DNA of 64,000 nt, from the NCBI GenBank assembly GCA_965219495.1, contig OZ244777.1:3720001-3784000 (forward strand). Direction: 5' to 3'. Each line of letters opens with the position of its first letter. Positions within the stretch are counted from its first letter, which is position 1. The position numbers were made by a program, and so were the translations under genes. The DNA comes from CAZPXZ01 sp965219495. GTDB lineage: Bacteria > Pseudomonadota > Alphaproteobacteria > Rhodobacterales > CAZPXZ01. Of this stretch, positions 1 through 8,323 are shown one piece after another. Below the pieces are notes generated by a model. That model was not told the DNA's origin. It saw only the letters and a program-made list of their open reading frames with translations, and made no database searches.

Positions 1-896
1 GGCCGGCTTGGGGGTGCGGGTCCACGCCACCGGACGCAAGCTCTTCATCGTCCAGTCTCGGGGACCGGCCGGCCTGAAGCGGGTGACGCTGGGGCCGGTT
101 GGCGCGGAGACGATCGAGAAGTACCGGAGCGAGGCGGCGGTCGCGATCGACCGCATCAAGCAGGGTGAGGACCCGAGGCCGCCGAAGCCGGCGCCCGAGC
201 CCACGGTCGCCGATTTGGCGGCCCGCTGCGTGTCCGTCCGGTTTGGGGTCAGGTGCAAGCCGGCAACGGCAAAGCACTACAAGATGGCGCTCGACCGTCA
301 CGTTCTTCCTGTGTTGGGGACGATGCCGCTTTCGGAGGTAGGGCCGAAAGAAGTCGCCGCGCTGCATCACCGGATGCGCGACATGCCTGCGATGGCGAAC
401 CGGGCGGTCTGGGTGCTGTCGAGGCTGTTCGTTCTGGCGGAGACCTGGGAGATGGTGCCGGCCGGCCGTAACCCGTGCCGGCATGTCCGGTACTATCGCG
501 AGAAGTCCCGCGAACGCTTCCTGACGCCCGAGGAGTTCCGGCGCCTCGGGGCGGTGTTGCGGACGTTCGAGGCCAGGGGGGCGACGCAGGCGTCGGCGGT
601 CGCCGCGTTGCGTCTGCTGATGCTGACAGGCTGCCGGATGGGCGAAATCCTGTCCCTGCGCTGGGACGACTTGGACCGGACGTCGCGCGTGCTGCGGTTG
701 CGGGACGGCAAGACGGGTCCGCGCATGGTGCCGCTGACCGGTCCGGTGCTGGCGGTGCTCGACGGCATCGAGCGCGTGGAGGCCGTTCCTTGGGTGATCC
801 GCAGCAAGTCGGATGGCCGACTGACCGGCCTCTTTTCGTATTGGCAGCATATCCGGAAGGACGCCGGTCTGGATGACGTGCGGGTGCACGATCTAA
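1..896 (+). pseudogene. Tyrosine recombinase (integrase 1), 5' part, interrupted by an IS
   Basis: Site-specific recombinase of the P4-like type (DUF4102 arm-binding domain, SAM-like core-binding domain, catalytic domain). The gene enters from the left edge, so its N-terminus is missing. Residues through the catalytic TGCRMGEIL (R box) and the DGKTGPR lysine hairpin are present. The frame then reads VRVHDL and is broken at the second catalytic box by an IS5-family element that duplicated TAA (894-896 and 3745-3747). The remaining HxxR and tyrosine part lies at 3745-3941, so the two halves rejoin exactly if the IS is removed. As it stands no catalytic tyrosine can be made from this half. It is close in sequence to the intact integrase at 3954. 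Confidence 0.9.
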
Positions 897-1577
897 GTGT
901 CTGAATCAAAACTTTAGCAAGTCCATTTAACCCATTGTTGCACAGGCACTTACGCGCCGCCCGAGGCGGCGGACCAAGAGCCGCACCGCAGCCCAGAGAA
1001 CCCACGCCTTGGCGCTCTCGACGGTTCGCTCGAAGTCCTTGGCCAATCGTCGGCAGCGGTTCAGCCAAGCAAGAGTCCGTTCCACCACCCAGCGGCGGCG
1101 GAGAACCGCAAAACCCTTGCTTCCCGGGGGCTTGGAAACGATGATGAGATCCAGATCCAGGCCGCGGTCGCGCAGGGACGCCGCAAGTTTCGGCCCCGAG
1201 TAGCCCCCATCCGCGAACAACGCTTGCAACGTCGGGCAGCATGCGACCGCCTCTTCCAACACGTCCGGCGCGCCGTCCCGATCCTGAATGCTCGCCGCAT
1301 GAATCTGAACCGCCAGCGGGTTCCCTTCCGTATCCACCACAAGGTGGCGCTTGCGGCCCTTCACCTTCTTGCCGGCGTCGTAACCGCGCGGCCCTCCGCT
1401 CTCGGTGGTCTTGGCGCTCTGGCTATCAATCGCACCCGCCGTCGGCTCTTCCGCGCGTCCCGCATCGAGACGCGCCGTCCGCCGAAGTGACGCCAGAATG
1501 ACCTCCATCCGTCCCGCTTTCGACCAGCTGTAGAAATAGTTCTGAACCGTCGTAAATGGTGGAAAATCCTTGGGTAA

Positions 1578-3458
1578 CCCAAATCCGCGAGCTTCGGCTA
1601 TGGAACGGGGTCTGAGGAGGTTCTGGCGGAGATTTTGGCGCGAATTGCGGGGACAAGCCGGGTGATTCGTTTTCCGGCGCCCCGGGCGATCACCGAGGCG
1701 TAACGGATCGAGCGTTTGCACAGAATTTCGGTGACGCGCCCCGCTTCCGGTCACGGTTCGACGGCGGCTCGGATTTGACGGCGGTTGCAGCCGGGAGCGG
1801 AGCATCTGGAAAGGCGTTCCAGGGCGGCGCGAAGTTCTTCGGTTCCGGCTTGCCGCAACACCAGGATCCATCTCCGCGCGTGCCAGACCAGGCGCGCGGC
1901 GTGGACCAGGATCACCGCCCGCAGCCGTTTCCAGTGGGCCCGGCGCAAGTCGGCTTCGAGGGCGCTATGGCCGAGCCAGACGTGGACGTTCAACGCCAGG
2001 ATGGCGCCGTGCCACCAGGCCGCGTTGCTGCCGAACCGGCCGCAGGGCAGGATGCCGCCGGCGAGGCTGTTCTTGAGCGTATCGTGGACCTGCTCGGCGT
2101 CGCCGCAGCGGCGGTTGGCGAAGGACAGGACTTCTTCTGCCGGCATCGGTTTCGGTCCGAGGCCGTCCGGCCGCTCGCCGCCGGGCGCCGGGATGTTGGT
2201 CAGCAGCGCCCGAATGCCGTAGGCCGGGTGGCCGTCACGGGCGGGGATCTCGTTGGCCTTCACTCCGAGCGATCCGGGCCGGGGCCTTCGCACGGCAATG
2301 TAGCGAAGGATTTCGGGCCCCTTGCGATGGCCGTCGGCATTCGACACGAAGTTGATCTCGGCAATCGAGGCCACTTCGGCATCCGATTCTTTCGGCTTCT
2401 CCCCGAGCGGCTTCCATGCGGTCTCCGGGGTTCGCATCACTTGGTTCATCAGCGCCTCGGAATGCACCGCCGAAATCACGAAGCCGACCACCCCCAGGCG
2501 CCGGGCGCCGCCGGCCTCCGGCCGGATTTCCGGACGGTTGCAGAGCCGGATCACCTCGACTGCATGTCCGGCGCTGTCGCTGCGCACCGTCACCTCTTCG
2601 ACCGCGCCGGGCAGCCGTTCCAGCGCCTCCAGCAGCACCCGGGCGTTGCCTTCCCTGGCCGGCACGTTGCCGTCGCGCATCTCCGAATGCGCCATCAGCC
2701 CCAGTTCCGCGCAAAACACGTTCAGCGGCTGGTACCCCGTCTCCCCCGGACACACCCCGGTCGAAGCCCGGTAAGTCGGCAGCGCTTCGCGCTTGCCCGA
2801 GGCAACAATCGTCGCATCCAGGTCCAGGGTGATGCGGCGCAGGCCATGCCGGTCCACCAGTTGCGAAAACAGCCGCCGGGAGGTTTCCCAAAACACCGCC
2901 AGCGAGGCCGCCGGGCGCGGCACAATCGCCTCGCCCTTGCGCCGCTCCTGCCCCGCTTCCGCATCCTGGTGGCCGTGCAGCCAATCGAGCAAGGCCCGCG
3001 GAGACGGCAACGTCCGACGACGGCCCCCACGCTGGCGGCGCGCCAGCCATTTCCTCCCCACGCCCAGAATCCGCGGCTCATACCGCCGAACCATCCCGCA
3101 AAGCCCCGGGTCCGCTTCCATTCGCTCCAGGTCTTCCGCGCAATCAAACCCCAGCACGTTCAGCAACACGATCGAAAGCAGCATCTGGCCGTCGGTCCAG
3201 CCCTGACCGCCCGACACCCCCCGCGGAAGAGCGCGCAGCGCGCCGCTGCGCCAGAGCGCCTCAAGCCACAGCCCGGCGCCGCCATAGGCTGTCGAGACCG
3301 GTCCAGTCGCGGCAAATTGGTAGTTGACGGGGGAATTCGGATTTGCGACCATAATAGCACCCGGTTGGTGAAGAAATTGGGGTTATCATTCCTTCTATAA
3401 CCCTTTGTAAACAAAGGGTCAACCGGGTATCTCACAGAATTTAGCTCGCGGATCTGGG
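1578..3458 (-). mobile_element. IS1380-type element nested inside IS5 copy A
   Basis: An 1881-bp element bounded by CCCAAATCCGCGAGCT on the left and, on the opposite strand, CCCAGATCCGCGAGCT on the right (one mismatch in 16). It is flanked by a 5-bp duplication GGTAA (1573-1577 and 3459-3463). The uninterrupted target is preserved in IS5 copy B (around 7860), which confirms both ends. It carries one transposase gene. Confidence 0.93.
1751..3352 (-). CDS. IS1380-family transposase, complete
   Basis: A 533-residue DDE transposase that would catalyse movement of the surrounding 1.9-kb element. Family features seen: an N-terminal region ending in a QMLLSIVLLNVLGFDCAEDL helix, the first catalytic Asp in TLDLDATIVASGK, a central RSDSAGH segment matching the second Asp region, and the conserved C-terminal FANRRCGDAEQVHDTLKNS with the Glu. 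The start ATG at 3352 lies about 105 bp inside the right end of the element, a usual layout for the family. The frame is open throughout, so this is probably the active copy of the nested set. It differs clearly from the other IS1380-type transposase at 15716, so the two elements are separate species. Confidence 0.92.
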   Translation of the reverse strand: MVANPNSPVNYQFAATGPVSTAYGGAGLWLEALWRSGALRALPRGVSGGQGWTDGQMLLSIVLLNVLGFDCAEDLERMEADPGLCGMVRRYEPRILGVGRKWLARRQRGGRRRTLPSPRALLDWLHGHQDAEAGQERRKGEAIVPRPAASLAVFWETSRRLFSQLVDRHGLRRITLDLDATIVASGKREALPTYRASTGVCPGETGYQPLNVFCAELGLMAHSEMRDGNVPAREGNARVLLEALERLPGAVEEVTVRSDSAGHAVEVIRLCNRPEIRPEAGGARRLGVVGFVISAVHSEALMNQVMRTPETAWKPLGEKPKESDAEVASIAEINFVSNADGHRKGPEILRYIAVRRPRPGSLGVKANEIPARDGHPAYGIRALLTNIPAPGGERPDGLGPKPMPAEEVLSFANRRCGDAEQVHDTLKNSLAGGILPCGRFGSNAAWWHGAILALNVHVWLGHSALEADLRRAHWKRLRAVILVHAARLVWHARRWILVLRQAGTEELRAALERLSRCSAPGCNRRQIRAAVEP

Positions 3459-3744
3459 GGTAAGGCGCGCCATTGACAACCTGTGCTGGCCATGTACAGG
3501 ATCGCGTTCAAGACTTCCCGAAGGTCCGTGGTGCGGGGACGACCGGTCGAAGCCGGTCCCGGAAGATGGGGGTCCAACAGCGACCATTCCGCATCCGTCA
3601 AATCCGACTCGTAACGAGACGTGGGGCGCTTATACTCAGCGCGAGTGGTTTCATTCCAAGGCATGGGTGCTCTCCATATTTCGTGTTTATGCTGTATGGA
3701 AAATACCACATGTCGAAGCCACTCAATAGTTTTAGGTCAAACTC

Positions 3745-3941
3745 TAAGGCACTCTTACGCTTCACGAGCGCTGGCGCTTGGCGAGGGCTTGACCGTCATC
3801 GGCCGGCTGCTTGGCCACTCCAAGGTCGAAACCACCGCGAAGTACGCGCATCTGGTGCGCGATGCGGAGAAGGCCGCAGCCGCCCGCACCGGCGACAGCA
3901 TCGGCGCGCAGCTCATGCCGGCTGGCGCCAAGGCCGCGTGA
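3745..3941 (+). pseudogene. Tyrosine recombinase (integrase 1), 3' part
   Basis: Continuation of the integrase broken at 896. It reads (HDL)RHSYASRALALGEGLTVIG, then LLGHSKVETTAKYAHL with the catalytic His and Tyr, and ends in AGAKAA at 3941. Thirteen bases separate its stop from the start of integrase 2, so the two recombinase genes were a tandem, co-oriented pair before the IS arrived. Confidence 0.9.
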
Positions 3942-3953
3942 GGGCGGAAAACG

Positions 3954-5141
3954 ATGGCGCTGCAGCAGAAGACCTTATCGAACCGCACCGTGGCGGCACT
4001 CCGGGTTACGCGTGACACCGTGTTCTGGGACCGGGATCTGACCGGCTTCGGCGTTCGCGTGTATCCGACCGGTGGCAAGGTCTATGTGGCCCAGGCCCGG
4101 GGCCCAGAAGGACCGGATAAGCCGGACAAGCCGAAGCGGGTCACGCTCGGCCGTCATGGAGTGATCAGTGCCGAGCAGGCGCGCCGACGCGCGGCGCTGG
4201 TTATCGTGCGCATCAAGGCGGGCGAGGAGCCGGTGCCCCTGCCGTTGACCGTCAAGGCGGTCGGCGGTCCGACTGTTGCCGACCTCGCCGCGCGTTACCT
4301 GGAAGAGCATGCCGCCGTGCGCGTCAAGCCCAAGACGGCCGTAAAGGCCCGCATCGCGGTTCGCCGCCAGATCCTGCCTGCTCTCGGCCAGGTGCCGCTC
4401 GTGGCGGTGGAGCGCGCCCAGGTTGTCGAACTACAACACAAAATGTCCGGCACCCCGTCGGCGGCCAATACGGCGGTGAAGACCCTGTCGCACATGTACC
4501 GGCTGGCTGCAGGCTGGGGCATGGTGCCGGAGGGCTGCAATCCCTGCCGGTCGGTTGCCACGTTTCCCGAACGAAAGCGCGAACGCTTCCTGACCGATGC
4601 CGAGTTCGCCCGACTGGGACGGGTACTGGACGAGGCCGTTACGCAGGGCAGCGCGACGCCGACGAGCGTCGCAGTGATCCGGCTGCTGTCGCTCACCGGG
4701 TGCCGCAAGAACGAAATCCTGACCCTGCGCTGGCAGGATGTCGACCTGGATGCCCGTGAGATCCACCTCGCGGACGCGAAGACCGGCCCGCGCACGGTCC
4801 AGCTGCCGCCGATGGCGGCCAGCATCCTTGAGGAACTGCCGCGCCGGGCGGACAGCCCCTGGGTGTTTCCGGGCCGCGACCCGGGACGACACTTGAGCAC
4901 CGTCAACCATCTCTGGCTCGACGTGCGGGCCAAGGCCGGGCTGGAGGATGTCCGTATGCACGACCTCCGTCACTCATTCGCGTCCCGAGCGCTGGCACTC
5001 GGCGAAACCCTGCCGGTGATCGGTAAGCTGCTCGGGCACAGCGACATCGAGACGACGGCGCGCTACGCCCATCTGGCGCAGGACTCCCTCCACGAGGCGG
5101 CGGAACGGATCGCCAGGAGTATTGCGGGCGACATCCTGTAG
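3954..5141 (+). CDS. Tyrosine recombinase / P4-type integrase (integrase 2), intact
   Basis: A 395-residue site-specific recombinase, the usual length for genomic-island integrases. The DUF4102-like arm-binding domain spans about residues 8-90 (DTVFWDRDLTGFGVRVYP), the core-binding domain about 105-200, and the catalytic domain about 210-385. All catalytic residues are visible: R251 in TGCRKNEIL, K276 in DAKTGPR, H336 and R339 in HDLRHSFASRA, H362 in LGHSD and Y371 in ARYAHL. The ATG at 3954 follows a purine-rich GAGGGCGG. It sits directly behind the remains of integrase 1 and in front of the protease gene, a tandem-integrase arrangement typical of integration hot spots. It is the only complete integrase in the window, so it is the best candidate for mobilising this island. 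Its att sites were not identified. Confidence 0.95.
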   Translation: MALQQKTLSNRTVAALRVTRDTVFWDRDLTGFGVRVYPTGGKVYVAQARGPEGPDKPDKPKRVTLGRHGVISAEQARRRAALVIVRIKAGEEPVPLPLTVKAVGGPTVADLAARYLEEHAAVRVKPKTAVKARIAVRRQILPALGQVPLVAVERAQVVELQHKMSGTPSAANTAVKTLSHMYRLAAGWGMVPEGCNPCRSVATFPERKRERFLTDAEFARLGRVLDEAVTQGSATPTSVAVIRLLSLTGCRKNEILTLRWQDVDLDAREIHLADAKTGPRTVQLPPMAASILEELPRRADSPWVFPGRDPGRHLSTVNHLWLDVRAKAGLEDVRMHDLRHSFASRALALGETLPVIGKLLGHSDIETTARYAHLAQDSLHEAAERIARSIAGDIL

Positions 5142-5299
5142 CGGCTACACGGTCGGCGACGGCAAACGGCCTTCCCATCGGGAGTGCCGGAGGCATTGTG
5201 GACAGCGGGCGGCTCGGGTTAGACAGGGCGGGGGAACCGGGATGCTGTGGTGGTGATTCCGGTGCAATTCGGGAGATCTATATTGAGTGAGATCGTCGT

Positions 5300-6208
5300 A
5301 TGAGCAAGGTCGGGCCATTTCGCCGAGGCCCGTTTCACTTCAAGTCTCAGATAGAAAGTGTCTACTTCACTACGGTGAAGATAGAGGGTGCGATGGTCGG
5401 TACGTCCTTTGTGGTGCGCCACGAGTGGACTGGTGCAGTCGACGGTCAGACAAAGGTCGGGGCATTCTTAGCGACAAACAAACACATAATCGGCGACTCT
5501 CAGTCCGGCACGGTGCTTTTGACCGTGGTAGAGAACGACGGCTCTCGCCGCCCTCGGACCTTTAGAATCCCAAAGGAAATATGGGCACACTGGTGTGGCC
5601 ATCCTGACGATGGCGTAGACGTCTCCGTCCTACCGTTCTCCCTCTTCCTTGAATCGCTACCCGAGGATGTGCCGAAGATCGACTACAACTGGTTCGATAG
5701 CCGTCTGGCTCCCAGTCAGGAGACTGCTCTCGAGATCGGACTAATGGAGGACGTCCTTTTCATTGGATATCCAAGTGGGTTGTTTGACGCAGCGAACAAT
5801 CTTCCGTTAGCACGGAGGGGTATTACCGCGACCCCTTGTACTGTCGATTATGAGGGGAAGCCCGTCTTCCTGATTGACGCTTCAGTGTTTCCTGGCAGTA
5901 GTGGCAGTCCAGTCTTCTTGTTCAATCTCGGTAGTTGGAAGTCTAACAACGCACTGGTGGCTGGTGATCGTCTCGTATTCTTGGGCGTTCTCGCGAGCAC
6001 GTTCTACCGAAATGAAGAGGGCGTGATCGAACTTCGAGAGTCTCCCATCTCCCTTAAGCCGCATTTGAGTACCCGGCAGATGATCGACATTGGCGTGGTG
6101 TACAAGTCTCGCACAGTTCTCGAAACCATCGACTGCTTACTGCGAGGGTTTGGCGAGTTAGCCCCGGCACAGGGCGTGGGAAGTCCACCAGCCATCAGTG
6201 ACGGCTGA
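5300..6208 (+). CDS. Stand-alone trypsin-like serine protease
   Basis: A 302-residue chymotrypsin-fold protease without signal peptide or membrane segment, so probably cytoplasmic. The triad is readable: H62 in LATNKHIIGD, D107 in DDGVDVSVLPF, and S201 in DASVFPGSSGSPVF (GxSG). It has no PDZ domain, so it is not DegP/HtrA. The C-terminal 60 residues carry no recognised domain. Its composition is lower in GC than its neighbours and it is flanked by integrase 2 and an IS, so it is accessory cargo. Stand-alone trypsin-like proteases are recurrent effectors in antiphage and conflict systems. That role here is an inference from context; a stress or housekeeping role cannot be excluded. Confidence 0.8.
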   Translation: MSKVGPFRRGPFHFKSQIESVYFTTVKIEGAMVGTSFVVRHEWTGAVDGQTKVGAFLATNKHIIGDSQSGTVLLTVVENDGSRRPRTFRIPKEIWAHWCGHPDDGVDVSVLPFSLFLESLPEDVPKIDYNWFDSRLAPSQETALEIGLMEDVLFIGYPSGLFDAANNLPLARRGITATPCTVDYEGKPVFLIDASVFPGSSGSPVFLFNLGSWKSNNALVAGDRLVFLGVLASTFYRNEEGVIELRESPISLKPHLSTRQMIDIGVVYKSRTVLETIDCLLRGFGELAPAQGVGSPPAISDG

Positions 6209-6468
6209 GTATCATCCCATGAATTCCGAAGGTGTAGGCCGATGCGGATCCGGTCGACATTCTTGAAATATTGTCACCGCGTTTGTCTAAGTGTCTGAAT
6301 CAAAACTTTAGCAAGTCCATTTAACCCATTGTTGCACAGGCACTTACGCGCCGCCCGAGGCGGCGGACCAAGAGCCGCACCGCAGCCCAGAGAACCCACG
6401 CCTTGGCGCTCTCGACGGTTCGCTCGAAGTCCTTGGCCAATCGTCGGCAGCGGTTCAGCCAAGCAAGA

Positions 6469-7353
6469 CCCATCTTCACCATTTTGCCTTTCTCCGGAAC
6501 GCTAACCGACTGCAACACAAGGCGCCGCGATTTTGTCGCGGGTCCTGTTGGCACTACGTTTGTGGCTCAGTTCGGCTTGTCCGGCATCCGCGCACAGCGC
6601 CGCCAGGCCTCCGGCTGCAGGCCAAGGGCGACGGCGATAGCGCGGGCTTCGGCGCCGGGCCGGGCATCCTGGCGGATCACGATGCGGCCGCCTTCGGCGC
6701 TCTGCCGCGCCAGCACCAGCGCCACCGCGATCCGCGCGTCCCGCTCGCTCATGCCAAGGCCCCGCAGCACCTCCAGGAAGCCGAGCTGCTCCAGTGCCGA
6801 CAGCGACAGGCGCTCGCAGCCCGAAGAGCGCACCTGCTCGTGCGCAAGACTGTCCAGGCGCACCGCCGCCACCGCGCCGGATTCCCCCGCCGTCGGATCA
6901 AGGCTGCGAAGCTGCAGCCGCCGGCCAATCCCCTCGGCTTCCGCCAATAGTTCTGGATCCGGCTCGAACAGGAACGTATCCCTGGCCAGCACCTGCTTCA
7001 CCAGCAACGTCAACTCCCGCCACCGTTCCGGGGGAACCCCGAAGTCGGCGCCGAGATTGAGCAGCGTTACCTGCCGCACCCGGTCTCCGATCCGTTCGTT
7101 GCGAACCAGGCGGCAGGTGGTATAGCGGGCGCCATCGGCCATGCGGCGGGTCTGGGTCCTGCGAATGAACATGGCGGGATTTTGCCGGGGCGGCGCGGGC
7201 CTGTCAAGGCGGAATCTGACATATTGTGAAGATTATGGCACTACTTCGGCCTTCCCGGAAATCGCATCGTTACGCTGCAACGACTTATGCTCGGCAAGAC
7301 CGCCGGAATCGCCGAATTCCGGCCAAATGGAACGGCGAAATGGTGAACTTGGG
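6469..7353 (-). mobile_element. Internally deleted IS1634-like element, 885 bp
   Basis: Inverted terminal repeats CCCATCTTCACCATTTTGCC (left) and CCCAAGTTCACCATTTCGCC (right, opposite strand) with a 4-bp duplication AAGA (6465-6468, 7354-7357). The uninterrupted site is preserved in copy A near 1066. It encodes only the first 200 residues of a transposase, so it cannot move by itself. It must have been moved by a full-length relative or have been deleted after insertion. Confidence 0.85.
6567..7172 (-). pseudogene. IS1634-type transposase, N-terminal remnant
   Basis: A 201-codon frame beginning MFIRRTQTRR and carrying the family's N-terminal strand-rich segment (VRNERIGDRVRQVTLLNLG), then helical sequence to a stop at 6567. 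Full members exceed 400 residues and place the DDE catalytic residues after this part. No catalytic motif remains; the deletion joins residue ~200 to the left inverted repeat. The family assignment rests on the N-terminal pattern only. Confidence 0.7.
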
Positions 7354-8323
7354 AAGAGTCCGTTCCACCACCCAGCGGCGGCGGAGAACCGCAAAACCCT
7401 TGCTTCCCGGGGGCTTGGAAACGATGATGAGATCCAGATCCAGGCCGCGGTCGCGCAGGGACGCCGCAAGTTTCGGCCCCGAGTAGCCCCCATCCGCGAA
7501 CAACGCTTGCAACGTCGGGCAGCATGCGACCGCCTCTTCCAACACGTCCGGCGCGCCGTCCCGATCCTGAATGCTCGCCGCATGAATCTGAACCGCCAGC
7601 GGGTTCCCTTCCGTATCCACCACAAGGTGGCGCTTGCGGCCCTTCACCTTCTTGCCGGCGTCGTAACCGCGCGGCCCTCCGCTCTCGGTGGTCTTGGCGC
7701 TCTGGCGATCAATCGCACCCGCCGTCGGCTCTTCCGCGCGTCCCGCATCGAGACGCGCCGTCCGCCGAAGTGACGCCAGAATGACCTCCATCCGTCCCGC
7801 TTTCGACCAGCTGTAGAAATAGTTCTGAACCGTCGTAAATGGTGGAAAATCCTTGGGTAAGGCGCGCCATTGACAACCTGTGCTGGCCATGTACAGGATC
7901 GCGTTCAAGACTTCCCGAAGGTCCGTGGTGCGGGGACGACCGGTCGAAGCCGGTCCCGGAAGATGGGGGTCCAACAGCGACCATTCCGCATCCGTCAAAT
8001 CCGACTCGTAACGAGACGTGGGGCGCTTATACTCAGCGCGAGTGGTTTCATTCCAAGGCATGGGTGCTCTCCATATTTCGTGTTTATGCTGTATGGAAAA
8101 TACCACATGTCGAAGCCACTCAATAGTTTTAGGTCAAACTCTAAGTCACACCCAGGCTCATGGTTGGGCATCTGCAAAGTTTCTTCACGCATGAAAGTAC
8201 CATACGAGATGTCAATTGGGGCTATCCCGCATTTGAAGTCGGTTTCCTGGCCTTCCCCTGTCAGAGCGGTTCTCCCGCTACAATCACTGAGACGTGCCAA
8301 GGAACGCCCCTGTCATGTTTCAC

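Larger units (their letters stand above)
927..3664 (-). pseudogene. IS5-family transposase (IS427/IS1031-like), split
   Basis: DDE transposase encoded on the minus strand. The N-terminal part (MPWNETTRAEYKRP onward, 3664 down to 3464) and the C-terminal part (1577 down to the TAA at 927-929) are separated by the IS1380-type insertion. The catalytic residues are recognisable as AIDSQSAK (first Asp), ADGGYSG (second Asp) and VVERTLAWLNRC (Glu). Unlike many members of this subgroup, the two halves would form one uninterrupted frame of about 270 codons without a programmed frameshift. An upstream ATG (MVFSIQHKHE) is possible. Inactive as it stands, but a sequence-reconstructable parent of the copy at 6321. 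Confidence 0.9.
897..3744 (-). mobile_element. IS5-family element, copy A, itself interrupted by an IS1380-type element
   Basis: Imperfect terminal inverted repeats: GTGTCTGAATCAAAACTTT at the left and, read on the other strand, GAGTTTGACCTAAAACTAT at the right. A TAA direct repeat flanks it (894-896, 3745-3747). Removing the nested element and one copy of its 5-bp duplication leaves 962 bp, exactly the length of copy B (6291-8141) after the same treatment. It disrupts integrase 1. Confidence 0.92.
6321..8061 (-). pseudogene. IS5-family transposase, copy B, split
   Basis: Same transposase as in copy A. The N-terminal part runs from the ATG at 8061 (MPWNETTR) to 7354 and ends in VVERTL. The C-terminal part (AWLNRCRRLAKDFERTVESA) runs from 6468 to the stop at 6321. 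The nested element breaks it in the catalytic Glu region. One visible difference from copy A lies beside the first catalytic Asp: AIDRQSAK here, AIDSQSAK there. Confidence 0.9.
6291..8141 (-). mobile_element. IS5-family element, copy B, interrupted by a short IS1634-like element
   Basis: Same ends as copy A (GTGTCTGAATC at 6291, GGTCAAACTC ending at 8141) in the same orientation, flanked by its own TAA duplication (6288-6290, 8142-8144). Removing the 885-bp nested element and one AAGA leaves 962 bp, identical in length to copy A and nearly identical in sequence. The two copies bracket integrase 1's 3' part, integrase 2 and the protease, but each has its own target duplication, so they inserted independently. 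Confidence 0.92.

Noticed and set aside
1775..3400. 541-codon open frame on the plus strand
   Set aside because: Exact antisense shadow of the IS1380-type transposase, with no family motif; GC-rich coding leaves long open frames opposite.
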